64,000 bases of DNA from Algoriphagus aquimarinus. Lineage in GTDB: Bacteria > Bacteroidota > Bacteroidia > Cytophagales > Cyclobacteriaceae. Of this stretch, positions 35,040 through 43,920 are shown in pieces. The position numbers and the translations under genes were made by a program. The stretch lies in the NCBI RefSeq assembly GCF_007997215.1, contig NZ_VORW01000021.1, forward strand, positions 1 to 64,000, in the 5' to 3' direction. The notes under the pieces were generated by a model that was not told where the DNA came from, did no database searches, and worked only from the letters and a program-made list of their open reading frames with translations. Position 1 is the stretch's first letter, and every line of letters starts with the position of its first letter.

Positions 35040-35738
35040 ATGAGCAGGAAGAAACATTTGGTGATTCTTAGCGGTGCGGGTATTTCTGCAGAGAGTGGGA
35101 TAAAAACTTTTAGAGATTCCGGTGGACTTTGGGAAGGTCACGAAGTGATGGAAGTGGCTTCACCAGAAGGCTGGAGAAAAAATCAAAAACTTGTACAAAA
35201 TTTCTACAATCAACGCAGAAAGCAATTACTCGAATGCGAGCCGAATCAGGCCCATTTGATTTTAGCTGAAATGGAGAAGGACTATAAGGTTTCCATCATC
35301 ACTCAAAATGTAGATGATCTACATGAGCGTGCTGGTTCCTCCACTGTAATTCATCTTCATGGTGAATTGAAAAAGGCTCAAAGTTCCGTGGATCCAAGTT
35401 TGGTTTATGAGTTGGACCATTGGGAAATCAAAGAAGGTGATACATGTGAGAAGGGCAGTCAGTTGCGCCCTCATATCGTCTGGTTTGGTGAGCAAGTTCC
35501 CAAGATGGATGAAGCCATGGGAATTGTCGCAACGGCAGATATTTTGGTAGTGATAGGAACTTCATTACAAGTTTATCCAGCGGCTGGTTTAGTGCATTAC
35601 GTTCCTGCTGAAAGTAGAATTTATTTGATTGATCCAGTCAATCCAGCGGTTGGTTTTAATAAAAAGGTTTTTTATATCTCGGAAAATGCTACTTCTGGCA
35701 TAATGACTCTTGAAAAGATGCTAAAGACTGAAATATAA
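35040..35738 (+). CDS. cobB: Sirtuin-family NAD-dependent deacylase, SIRT5/CobB-like
   Basis: Sirtuins remove acyl groups from lysines using NAD. The 232-residue chain has GAGISAESGIKTFR (12-25), TQNVDDLHERAG (88-99) and the catalytic H107 in HLHGEL. Y56 and R59 form the YxxR pair that marks SIRT5/CobB-type enzymes accepting succinyl or malonyl groups. Oddly, the four zinc cysteines expected between residues 110 and 145 are reduced to one, C136; the first pair is replaced by QSSVD. The fold must be stabilised in another way. It is a single gene between repeat copy 3 and the DUF5996 gene. Confidence 0.9.
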   Translation: MSRKKHLVILSGAGISAESGIKTFRDSGGLWEGHEVMEVASPEGWRKNQKLVQNFYNQRRKQLLECEPNQAHLILAEMEKDYKVSIITQNVDDLHERAGSSTVIHLHGELKKAQSSVDPSLVYELDHWEIKEGDTCEKGSQLRPHIVWFGEQVPKMDEAMGIVATADILVVIGTSLQVYPAAGLVHYVPAESRIYLIDPVNPAVGFNKKVFYISENATSGIMTLEKMLKTEI

Positions 35739-35787
35739 TTTTTGTTCAGCAAGGAAAACCTATAAATTGAGAGATAAACTTTTATTT

Positions 35788-36714
35788 ATGGCACCTAAAA
35801 AGAATTCTTGGCCAGTACTTCAATTTGAAGAGAGTAAAGACACCATTTATCTCCTACATCATTGGACACAGATCGTGGGCAAAGTACGGCTCAAAAAATC
35901 GCCATGGCAAAATCATTCTTGGCATGTGTCACTATACGTTGATTCGCAGGGTTTGACAACAGGTCTGATTCCTTATGAAAATGGAGTTTTTGATATCAAA
36001 TTTGACTTCATTCACCACGAGTTGAGAATAAAAACCAGCAACGGAACACAAGACCGTTTTGGGTTGGGAGGGCAGACGGTTTCTAGCTTCTATGAGCAAT
36101 TGATGGAAAAGCTAAGGTTTTTGGGGATTAATGTGAAAATCCATTCCATTCCAAATGAAATTCCTGAACCAATTCCATTTTCAAAGAATAAGAAACGACT
36201 AATTTACCAAGCCAACGCAGCTCAAAATCTCTGGAAGACGCTGGTTCAGATTCAGAATGTATTTGGAGTTTTCAGGACAAAATTTACTGGAAAAAGTAGT
36301 CCTATACATTTCTTTTGGGGGTCTTTTGATTTGGCTTATACCCGATTTTCGGGAGGAAAAGCTCCAGAGTTTACTGGTCAGGTTCCCAATATCCCCCTAG
36401 CGGTAATGAAAGAAGCCTATTCACATGAAGTGTTTAGTGTTGGCTTTTGGCCAGGAAGTGAAGCTTTCAAAACACCTATTTTCTACGCCTATTGCTACCC
36501 GAATTATCCTGATTTTCAACATGCTAAAATTTCACCTGAGCAGGCATATTGGAGCAAAGATTTGGGCGAGTTTATGCTGAATTACGATGATGTGAGGAAA
36601 TCCTCCGCTCCTAATGAGATGCTTCTTGAGTTTTTGCAAAGTACATATGAAGCTGCTGCACAGTTAGGAAACTGGGATCGGGAAAATCTTGATTGCGATT
36701 TCTCGTACATGTAG
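35788..36714 (+). CDS. DUF5996-family protein
   Basis: With the ATG at 35788 (a TTG seven codons upstream is less likely) the protein has 308 residues starting MAPKKNSWPVLQF. It matches the DUF5996 family in layout: an N-terminal strand-rich segment (HHWTQIVGKVRL, WHVSLYVDSQGLTTGLIPY), RFGLGGQTVSSFYEQLM near 92-108, and a C-terminal half with FWGSFDLAYTRFSGG and EVFSVGFWPG. No signal peptide or membrane segment is seen. The family has no established function. It lies 49 bases after the sirtuin gene and could be co-transcribed with it. Confidence 0.82.
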   Translation: MAPKKNSWPVLQFEESKDTIYLLHHWTQIVGKVRLKKSPWQNHSWHVSLYVDSQGLTTGLIPYENGVFDIKFDFIHHELRIKTSNGTQDRFGLGGQTVSSFYEQLMEKLRFLGINVKIHSIPNEIPEPIPFSKNKKRLIYQANAAQNLWKTLVQIQNVFGVFRTKFTGKSSPIHFFWGSFDLAYTRFSGGKAPEFTGQVPNIPLAVMKEAYSHEVFSVGFWPGSEAFKTPIFYAYCYPNYPDFQHAKISPEQAYWSKDLGEFMLNYDDVRKSSAPNEMLLEFLQSTYEAAAQLGNWDRENLDCDFSYM

Positions 36715-36787
36715 AAGAAGTGTTCTAAGTTCTGTTTTCCAATTCTTTATGGATAAGAAAATCTTGTTTTCAAAGAATTGTCATTAA

Positions 36788-37948
36788 ATGCCAAGTTCTA
36801 TTTGGCCAAAAGTAGTATCCTCTATGCACAAGAAAATCAAAATCTTATCGGCTGTTTTGGTTTTCTGGATCGCTCTATTTATAGCTTGGGAATGGTGGTA
36901 TAGCTTCCCTAAAGTCCGAGTCATTCCTGTTTCTGAAGTCAACTCCAAATCCTTAGGCATTGACTCAATTTTGCATCAAGCCATGTCAACCTACCTCTTG
37001 CCAGGTATTTCTGTGGCGATTGTGAAGAATGACGAGGTATTCTATTTGAACGCTTTTGGGTATAAAAACCTGTTAACTAAAGATTCTCTGACTGTAGAAA
37101 GTGCAATAGTGGTCGCGTCAGTTTCCAAATTGTTTACTGCTTTAGGCCTGGCAAATACTTTAAATACTAAAGGGATTTCTACCCATGATCCTGTGTCTTC
37201 TTTAGAATTAAAAGGAAAAGTCAGCGCATCTTCTCTTGCCAAGCTTCGATTTCAAGATCTGTTGACTCATCAATCGGGAGTTCGGGATAAGAATTTTTCT
37301 GAGATGATTTTTTCTTCTTCTAAATCTCAAGTATTGAAAGAATGGGGCGCGGAGTTTCTGCAGAATTCCTCTACCTATCATACAGATTCCATCAGTTATA
37401 ACTATGCGGATTCTAATTACGACTTACTGGGATATTTGATCAGTCAATCTGAAAACCATGATTTTCATGCGCTAATTGAAAATAGTGTGCTGGCGTCTTC
37501 CGGAATGACTAATTCTAAATTTGTGACCGCATGGCCTATTGAGGACAATGGGATCACAGGATATCAGAAGACCTTCTTATGGAAAAGAATAGAGCCTAAA
37601 AGGATCAGCTTCCCTATACTTCCATCTCCTTCCTCTGGTTTGATCACAACTACAAAAGACATGAGTATAGCTATTACTCATTTGTTGCGGGGACAAACAG
37701 GGGCATTTGGAAAAGCACTTGGCTGGCTCACTATTGATGGGAGTAAGGTTCCTTTAGGTTTTCAGAAGACCCAAATTGAAGGCAGAGAGTGGGTCGGACA
37801 CTATGGGGGACAGGCAGGGTATTCTAGTCTGCTGTTTTATTCCAAAGAAGCTGAAACTGGTATTTTTCTGTTTTCGAATTCAAGAGACAAGGAGGATTTT
37901 AGAATTGAAATTGCCAGGCAAATCATATCCTATATCAGTCCTAAATAG
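36788..37948 (+). CDS. Beta-lactamase-superfamily serine hydrolase, membrane-anchored
   Basis: This is a class-C-like serine hydrolase or DD-peptidase relative. It has an N-terminal membrane anchor (about 18-40), the nucleophile motif S111-V-S-K114, a second motif at Y206-A-D208 where relatives have YxN, and the third motif as HYGGQAG (an HxG form) near residue 337-343. It can start at 36788 or at the ATG at 36824, which leaves the anchor intact. Likely periplasmic substrates are cell-wall peptides or esters. It heads a tight run with YfcC-type carrier (10-base gap), aldo/keto reductase and MFS genes. Confidence 0.82.
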   Translation: MPSSIWPKVVSSMHKKIKILSAVLVFWIALFIAWEWWYSFPKVRVIPVSEVNSKSLGIDSILHQAMSTYLLPGISVAIVKNDEVFYLNAFGYKNLLTKDSLTVESAIVVASVSKLFTALGLANTLNTKGISTHDPVSSLELKGKVSASSLAKLRFQDLLTHQSGVRDKNFSEMIFSSSKSQVLKEWGAEFLQNSSTYHTDSISYNYADSNYDLLGYLISQSENHDFHALIENSVLASSGMTNSKFVTAWPIEDNGITGYQKTFLWKRIEPKRISFPILPSPSSGLITTTKDMSIAITHLLRGQTGAFGKALGWLTIDGSKVPLGFQKTQIEGREWVGHYGGQAGYSSLLFYSKEAETGIFLFSNSRDKEDFRIEIARQIISYISPK

Positions 37949-37958
37949 TGATTTTTAA

Positions 37959-39293
37959 ATGAAACTATCTTTCCCTCATCCAATCATTATCCTGCTAGGA
38001 TTTGTTTTACTGGCTGGTTTGTCTAGTTATTTTATTCAATCTGGAAGCTTTGATAGAGTATTGGATCTTGATACCGGGAGGGAAATAATCGTTCCGGGAA
38101 GTTTCCATACCGTAGAGGACCATAATGCCAGCTTATATGAGATAGCCTTATCTATTCCAGAAGGATTTATTCTTGGTGCTGATATAGTTGTTTTGATTTT
38201 GCTAATCGGAGGAGCTTTCTATGTCGTAGAAAAAACTGGTGCGCTTCAAGTTGGAATTGAAGCGCTTATTTATCGGTTTCGAAGCAAACAATATTTGCTT
38301 CTTTATCTCATAGGAATTGTCTTTGCTTTTTGTGGAAGTACTATTGCCATGCAGGAGGAATTAATTGCATTGGCCCCTGTATTGGTGATTTTGGCAAAGA
38401 AAGTTAATTACGATGTACGGTCTATTATCGCATTAGCCTTAGGATCTGCACTTGTAGGCGCGAGTTTTTCTCCATTCAATCCCTTTGGCTCTCTGCTGTC
38501 TCAGACCATCGCAGAACTTGATTTCGCTGAAGGCTTAGCTTATAGATTAGTCTTCCTTGCCCTAGCGATTTTTATTTGGTGTAGTTATCATATTAAATAT
38601 GGGAAAAGTAAAATTGCCGGATCTGAAATTCATGAAATTAAGCCGGTGAAGATTTCACTTCAGCATGCAGTGATACTGTTTTTGACATTCGCTGGTGTAG
38701 CTGTGATGGCTTGGGGAATAATCTATAGAGACTGGGGCTACAATGATATGAGTGCTTTATTTTTTGTCGTTGGGTTTAGCTGTGGATTGATCGGACAACT
38801 AGGGATCAATGGAACAGCAAGAGCATATACAGAGGGCTTTAGTGAAATGATATTTGCTGGAGTAATTGTGGGATTAGCTCGATCTGTTTATTTGATTTTA
38901 CAGAATGCAGCTATTGTTGATCCGATGATTCAGGCGATGTTTGAGCCACTGGAGCGTATGCCTATACAGTTGGCAGCTGTTGGTTTGTACCTAAGTCAAG
39001 CAATTATTCACATTCCCGTGCCGAGTACTTCAGGTCAAGCAGTTTTAACTACCCCACTTGCAGTGCCATTGATGGACTTATTGGGTGTCTCCCGACAAGT
39101 AGCTGTGCTGACGTATCAGTATGCCTGTGGATTAACGGATCTCGTGACGCCGACTAATGGTGGGATGATGGCAGTGATTGCTGCTGCTGGGATCAAGTAT
39201 AACAATTGGATGGCATATATATGGAAAAGTTACTTACTTCTTATGGGTTTAGGTTTGATATCAGTTTTAATCGCTCTAATTTGGTTCGCTTAA
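37959..39293 (+). CDS. YfcC-family membrane carrier
   Basis: This 444-residue protein has about 11-12 transmembrane helices and matches the YfcC group of the DcuC/C4-dicarboxylate-carrier-like superfamily. Signatures include FAFCGSTIAMQEELIALAPVL (about 126-146), ALVGASFSPFNPFGSLLSQ (166-184) and a later VPSTSGQAVLTTPLAVPL with CGLTDLVTPTNGGMMA near 388-403. Substrates of this group are mostly unproven (dicarboxylates, basic amino acids or peptides suggested). It lies 10 bases after the serine hydrolase, suggesting uptake of that enzyme's products; this is inference. Confidence 0.83.
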   Translation: MKLSFPHPIIILLGFVLLAGLSSYFIQSGSFDRVLDLDTGREIIVPGSFHTVEDHNASLYEIALSIPEGFILGADIVVLILLIGGAFYVVEKTGALQVGIEALIYRFRSKQYLLLYLIGIVFAFCGSTIAMQEELIALAPVLVILAKKVNYDVRSIIALALGSALVGASFSPFNPFGSLLSQTIAELDFAEGLAYRLVFLALAIFIWCSYHIKYGKSKIAGSEIHEIKPVKISLQHAVILFLTFAGVAVMAWGIIYRDWGYNDMSALFFVVGFSCGLIGQLGINGTARAYTEGFSEMIFAGVIVGLARSVYLILQNAAIVDPMIQAMFEPLERMPIQLAAVGLYLSQAIIHIPVPSTSGQAVLTTPLAVPLMDLLGVSRQVAVLTYQYACGLTDLVTPTNGGMMAVIAAAGIKYNNWMAYIWKSYLLLMGLGLISVLIALIWFA

Positions 39294-39315
39294 ACGAACA
39301 CTCAAACCTAAAATA

Positions 39316-40335
39316 ATGGACATTAACGATCACTCACCACTTTTGCCTTATCAGCCTGCCGCTGATCGCTACCATCAGATGAAGTACCGTCGATGCGGGA
39401 ATAGTGGATTGGTATTACCAGAAATCAGTCTAGGATTATGGCATAATTTCGGTCATAATGCAGATTTCACACTAGGACGTTCTATTCTTCGTAGAGCTTT
39501 CGACCTTGGTATTTGTCATTTTGATTTGGCAAATAATTATGGACCTCCATTTGGATCTGCTGAAGAAAATTTTGGTAGAATGCTGAAAAAGGACTTCTCT
39601 ACTTTACGAGATGAGTTAATTATTTCCTCCAAAGCTGGCTGGGATATGTGGCCTGGTCCTTATGGTAACTATGGTTCCAAGAAGTATTTGGTAGCAAGTT
39701 GTGACCAAAGCTTGAAAAGAATGGGGCTTGACTACGTGGATATTTTCTACCATCATAGACCAGATCCAGATACTCCAATTGAGGAGACGATGGGGGCACT
39801 TGATCTGTTAGTGAGACAAGGCAAAGCATTATATGTGGGTATTTCTCAGTACTCTGCTGAAGATACTGCGAAAGCTTACGCGATTTTAGAGCGCTTGGGC
39901 ACACCTCTTTTAATCCACCAGCCAAGATATTCCATGATCGACCGTTGGGTAGAAAATGGCTTGATGGACGTGTTGGGAGAAAAAGGAGTAGGAAGCATAG
40001 CTTTTTCTCCACTGGAGCAAGGACTACTTACAGATAAATATCTGAAAGGAATTCCAGCAGATTCCCGCGCTGCCAAGGATGGTAGATACCTGAAAGCAGA
40101 GCAGATCTCTGACGAGAAGATCAGTATGATCTCCAAGCTTAATGATATTGCGATCGGAAGAGGACAAACACTTGCTCAAATGGCAATTGCTTGGTTGCTG
40201 AAGGATCAGCGAATCACTTCTGTATTGGTTGGAGTTTCCAAACCAGAGCAATTGGATGATAACGTAGCTGCAGTAAAGAATTCTGTTTTCAGTGCTGAGG
40301 AAGTGAGAACTATCAGAGGAATCTTAGTCGCTTGA
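39316..40335 (+). CDS. Aldo/keto reductase, YghZ-type (glyceraldehyde-3-phosphate reductase-like)
   Basis: This is an NADPH-dependent aldo/keto reductase. The 339-residue barrel carries the catalytic tetrad: Asp and Tyr in FDLANNYGPP (near 73-82), Lys in SSKAGWDMWPG (near 109) and His in FYHHRPDPDTP (near 150). The insert GWDMWPGPYGNYGSKKYL is typical of the YghZ/Gpr group that reduces L-glyceraldehyde 3-phosphate and methylglyoxal. It follows the carrier by 22 bases and overlaps the MFS gene by three to four bases. Confidence 0.88.
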   Translation: MDINDHSPLLPYQPAADRYHQMKYRRCGNSGLVLPEISLGLWHNFGHNADFTLGRSILRRAFDLGICHFDLANNYGPPFGSAEENFGRMLKKDFSTLRDELIISSKAGWDMWPGPYGNYGSKKYLVASCDQSLKRMGLDYVDIFYHHRPDPDTPIEETMGALDLLVRQGKALYVGISQYSAEDTAKAYAILERLGTPLLIHQPRYSMIDRWVENGLMDVLGEKGVGSIAFSPLEQGLLTDKYLKGIPADSRAAKDGRYLKAEQISDEKISMISKLNDIAIGRGQTLAQMAIAWLLKDQRITSVLVGVSKPEQLDDNVAAVKNSVFSAEEVRTIRGILVA

Positions 40336-41513
40336 AATTCCAAATAACATCTCGAAGTGCCTTGATTTTGATCGTAATTGCTCAATTTTTAGGCACTTCG
40401 CTTTGGTTTGCTGGTAATGCTGTAGCTCCTGAAATCAGCCAATTGCTTGATTTACCGGGGATTTTGGCAAGTATTACATCGGTGGTCCAGTTTGGTTTTA
40501 TATTAGGCACTCTGGTTTTCGCGATTTTTTCGGTGCCAGATCGCTTTTCACCTAGTGATGTATTCTTTTTCAGTTCTATTTTAGCAGCTTGCTCCAATCT
40601 GCTGATTATCATTCTACCGATGCACCTTACTACTGTGCTTGTCTGTAGATTTATGGTTGGGTTTTTTCTAGCTGGTATTTATCCTGTAGGAATGAAAATC
40701 GCTGCTGATTACTTTCAAAAAGGTTTGGGAGCGGCTCTAGGTTTTTTGGTTGGTGCCTTGGTTTTGGGTACTGCTTTTCCTCATCTTTTAAAAGGCTTGG
40801 ATTTAAATTTCTCTTGGAAAATAGTGCTTTGGTTTACCTCGGGCTTATCCTTGCTAGGAGGAGTGATCGTTGGTTTCTTTGTTCCAGATGGCCCGTTTCA
40901 CAAAATCAATTCAAAATTTGACTTAAGTCTATTGCCGAAGCTCTCGAAGATAAGGGCGCTGAAAAGTGCTGCTTCTGGATATTTTGGGCATATGTGGGAG
41001 TTGTATACTTTTTGGGCTTTTGTACCTATGCTGATCATTTTTCTGAATGGAAATGATGTAATCCAGCCTGAAGATAGCTTGCTATCATTTTTCGTAATAG
41101 CAGTGGGAGGAATATCTTGTGCAATAGGCGGAGTAATAGCTGAACGAATTGGCAGTAAAAATGTAGCTCAATGGGCGCTTATCAGCTCAGGGGTTTGCTG
41201 TGTTTTAGTGCTGTTTGTTGCAGGTTTACCAAGTTGGGTGTGGATAGGACTTTTACTGATCTGGGGAATTCTCATTACCGCTGATTCGCCTCAGTTTTCT
41301 ACGTTAGTCGCCCAAAGTGTGCCTGCAGAATACCGCGGAACTGCACTGACTTTAGTGAATTCTATGGGGTTTGCGATATCCATTTTGAGTATTCAGCTTG
41401 CTCATGTTCTCCTGAACTGGTTAAGGATTGATCAGGTTTTGGCTTTGCTGTTTATAGGTCCAGTGATCGGACTGATACTTTTTAGGTTGTATGATCGGAG
41501 GGAGGTTATTTAG
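40332..41513 (+). CDS. Major facilitator superfamily transporter, TTG start
   Basis: This 393-residue carrier has 12 predicted transmembrane helices in two halves, with a YxxGMKIAADYF-type cytoplasmic loop around 117-128. Sub-family and substrate are not clear. The only start that keeps the first helix is a TTG at 40332, overlapping the stop of the reductase gene (TTGA). The next Met is deep inside the third helix. The overlap argues for translational coupling with the aldo/keto reductase. Confidence 0.82.
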   Translation: MKFQITSRSALILIVIAQFLGTSLWFAGNAVAPEISQLLDLPGILASITSVVQFGFILGTLVFAIFSVPDRFSPSDVFFFSSILAACSNLLIIILPMHLTTVLVCRFMVGFFLAGIYPVGMKIAADYFQKGLGAALGFLVGALVLGTAFPHLLKGLDLNFSWKIVLWFTSGLSLLGGVIVGFFVPDGPFHKINSKFDLSLLPKLSKIRALKSAASGYFGHMWELYTFWAFVPMLIIFLNGNDVIQPEDSLLSFFVIAVGGISCAIGGVIAERIGSKNVAQWALISSGVCCVLVLFVAGLPSWVWIGLLLIWGILITADSPQFSTLVAQSVPAEYRGTALTLVNSMGFAISILSIQLAHVLLNWLRIDQVLALLFIGPVIGLILFRLYDRREVI

Positions 41514-41570
41514 ACCTTAAGATATCTCCTTGACCATTGAGTTTGACTATTGAGAATTGATCATTTTTTA

Positions 41571-41705
41571 CCGCCTAGCGACATAGAAAACATAGTGATC
41601 TGTAGACTTTAAAAACTTTATGCTCTTTGTTCCTTTTGTGGTGAAAAAATCTCTACCACAAAAGTCGTAAAGTCAACAAAGTCGTGGTGGCGACTTATAG
41701 GAAGA
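41571..41705. repeat. Extragenic repeat, copy 4, with a 10-bp hairpin
   Basis: This stretch has the words ACATAGAAAACATAG, then CTTTTGTGGT (41633-41642) perfectly complementary to ACCACAAAAG (41655-41664), then AAAGTCGT-AAAGTCAAC-AAAGTCGT tandem words. Style and location match the other extragenic repeats. The 292-base gap (41514-41805) holds this element and the terminator below; I see no gene. Confidence 0.5.
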
Positions 41706-41753
41706 TCAGGTAACATTTCTAAACCATGAGAACTTTGTCCTATGTGGTTAAAA

Positions 41754-41786
41754 GACAAAAAAAAGAGGCCTCTTTCGAAGCCTCTT
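41754..41786 (-). terminator. Terminator of the secreted tandem-domain gene
   Basis: AAGAGGC (41763-41769) pairs with GCCTCTT (41780-41786) and is followed on the minus strand by a run of T residues. It lies 20 bases downstream of the leftward gene's stop codon. Confidence 0.75.
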
Positions 41787-41805
41787 CACGTAAGTTGCAA
41801 CCGGA

Positions 41806-42597
41806 CTATCGAACTACGTTTTCTAATGTTGCTAGATAAACCCATTTTTGATCTCTAGAGTTTAATCCTTCGTTTACAGCCAATCTCTGTTCTTCTGTTT
41901 GATTCATATCTTCATAAGATTGAGCATTGAAAAACTGCATATAATCTTTGTAAACATTCATCGTTAAGTGAGTGGATTTTGCTTCTGATCCTAGTGGAAG
42001 AGCCGTCCTTAATAAACTCCAATGTCCCATTAATCCTTGTTCAACGAATTTCTGATGGATTGGCTTGAAAATCTGTGATTCGGCTTCTTCATAAGCTTCG
42101 AAATTACCTTCTCGGGCTTTCATTAAGTCAAATGAAGCTAGTACTCCAGGTTTCATCTGGAACTTGTCGTTAGTTTCTGAGATTTGCCTCATGTATAGTC
42201 TCATAGGCATATCCCGCATGGCAAGAGATTCTTGAAACATTTTGCTGACTTGCATGCTGTTTAAATGTGGATAGGCGATTTTAGTGTATTCCATCATCGA
42301 TTGTTCATCCAGTCCATTCATCATTTTCACAGGGTCATCGTAATAGGTAACCATGATGTACTGGAAGTCTGAATGATCACCTCCAGACTGTAACGACCAG
42401 AAATCCCAACCTTTGATTCGTTGGTCGTTTAGAGCTTGCCTGTACACTTTTTCCATTTGATCTTTGAACTCGATATAATCAAAAAGTTGATCGTTATCAA
42501 CCTTGACAAATTCGAATACCATGTACTGTGTTTGTTGAGCCTTGAGACTACTTACCCAAAGCATCCCACAAACCAAGAAAAGTAATAGCTTTTTCAT
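41806..42597 (-). CDS. Secreted protein with two tandem ferredoxin-like alpha/beta domains
   Basis: I recognise no characterised family. The 263-residue protein has a signal peptide (1-20, ending SLKAQ) and two similar halves. Residues 25-95 begin YMVFEFVKV and end WDFWSLQSGGDHSDFQYIMVTYYDD. Residues 150-225 begin VLASFDLMKAREGNFEAYEEA and end HWSLLRTALPLGSEAKSTHLTMNVYKD. Each has the strand-helix-strand-strand pattern of dimeric alpha/beta-barrel (ABM/NIPSNAP-like) domains. It is Met-rich and probably periplasmic. It stands alone, divergent from the Tat-exported aminotransferase gene. Confidence 0.65.
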   Translation of the reverse strand: MKKLLLFLVCGMLWVSSLKAQQTQYMVFEFVKVDNDQLFDYIEFKDQMEKVYRQALNDQRIKGWDFWSLQSGGDHSDFQYIMVTYYDDPVKMMNGLDEQSMMEYTKIAYPHLNSMQVSKMFQESLAMRDMPMRLYMRQISETNDKFQMKPGVLASFDLMKAREGNFEAYEEAESQIFKPIHQKFVEQGLMGHWSLLRTALPLGSEAKSTHLTMNVYKDYMQFFNAQSYEDMNQTEEQRLAVNEGLNSRDQKWVYLATLENVVR

Positions 42598-42795
42598 GAA
42601 TATAAGGGTTAAGGGTTAATTGCGCTTTTGTTTAATTTAAATAATTATTTTGAGCCCTAAACTAATTATAATATATAATTTTACTAAGTGCCACTTTTGC
42701 CAAATATGCTATAATTAATAAAAATACTTTAATGATGAAGATATTTTAATATGTGTGGTTAAATATTATTATTTCAACAATTAAATGGTAAAATC

Positions 42796-43920
42796 ATGTC
42801 AGGAATTTCAAGAAGATCATGGATAAAAAAAGCTTCGTTTGGTAGTGGCTTAGCTGCATTAGGAACTACCGGAATAATAAGTTCGCTTTCTGCTGAGGAA
42901 ATAAGGAAGTTTAATCCTCGACCAATCGATTCGCCTATTCGCTTAGGTTCAAATGAAAACCCATATGGGCCTTCTGAATCTATGCGAAATGCGATGATAA
43001 AAGGGTTTGATAATGGCTGTCGGTATCCTTGGGGATTCAATGCTGACTTGATCAAAATGATCGCTGAAAAGGAGGGTGTACCAGAAGACCACATTGTGTT
43101 AGTAGCGGGATCTACAGAAGGATTAAAGATTGCAGGAATCACTTTTGGAGGTGGGGGTGAGATTATTTCCTGTTCGCCTACATTTTTATCTATGATGAGC
43201 TATGCCGAGATATGGGGGACTGATATCAATTGGGTACCATTGAATAAGGATTTAGACTTTGATCTGGAGGAGATAGAGAAGCGTGTTTCTTATAAAACCA
43301 AAATGGTTTTTCTGTGTAACCCAAATAATCCAACTGGCAAATTGCTTCCCGCAGATCAAGTGGTGGATTTTTGCAAAACAGTGAGTAAGCAAGCGGTTGT
43401 TTTCTCTGATGAAGCATATTACGATTACATCACAGAACCGAACTACCCTTCAATGGTTGAGTTGGTGAAGCAAGGTTATGATGTTATAGTTTCACGGACT
43501 TTCTCAAAAGTTTACGGACTGGCGGGAATCAGAATGGGATATTTGATTGCAAAGCCTGAATTAGCCAAAATGCTGTCAGACCGTGTGGTAGCTAACACAA
43601 ATATTATGGCGATTGAAGCGAGTAAAGCGGCACTTCTTGATAAGGACTTCTACCAATTCTCTATTCAAAAAACTAATGAAGCAAAATCTTTGCTGACCAA
43701 TACGCTAGATGAATTGAAATTGCCTTATTTGGATTCTCATGCAAACTTCATCTTTTTCCATTCAGGAAGAGATATCAAAGAATTGAATAAGACGATGTAT
43801 GATAAAGGCTTTATAATCGGTAGGCCATTTGAACCATTGAATGATTGGTGTAGAGTCTCTACTGGTACTATTGAAGAAGTAACATTATATAACAAAGCTA
43901 TAAAAGAAGTTCTAGGCTAA
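42796..43920 (+). CDS. Histidinol-phosphate-aminotransferase-like PLP enzyme with Tat signal
   Basis: This is a fold-type I aminotransferase of the HisC group. K238 in SRTFSKVYGLAGIR is the PLP lysine, with RLGSNENPYGPS (49-60) and NPNNPTG (175-181) as further signatures. Unlike cytosolic HisC it begins MSGISRRSWIKKASFGSG, a twin-arginine motif followed by a hydrophobic stretch to about residue 30, so it is probably exported folded with its cofactor. The 374-residue length includes this leader. The downstream GNAT gene overlaps it by one base (TAATG). No histidine-pathway genes are nearby, so biosynthesis of histidine is unlikely. Substrate unknown. Confidence 0.85.
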   Translation: MSGISRRSWIKKASFGSGLAALGTTGIISSLSAEEIRKFNPRPIDSPIRLGSNENPYGPSESMRNAMIKGFDNGCRYPWGFNADLIKMIAEKEGVPEDHIVLVAGSTEGLKIAGITFGGGGEIISCSPTFLSMMSYAEIWGTDINWVPLNKDLDFDLEEIEKRVSYKTKMVFLCNPNNPTGKLLPADQVVDFCKTVSKQAVVFSDEAYYDYITEPNYPSMVELVKQGYDVIVSRTFSKVYGLAGIRMGYLIAKPELAKMLSDRVVANTNIMAIEASKAALLDKDFYQFSIQKTNEAKSLLTNTLDELKLPYLDSHANFIFFHSGRDIKELNKTMYDKGFIIGRPFEPLNDWCRVSTGTIEEVTLYNKAIKEVLG

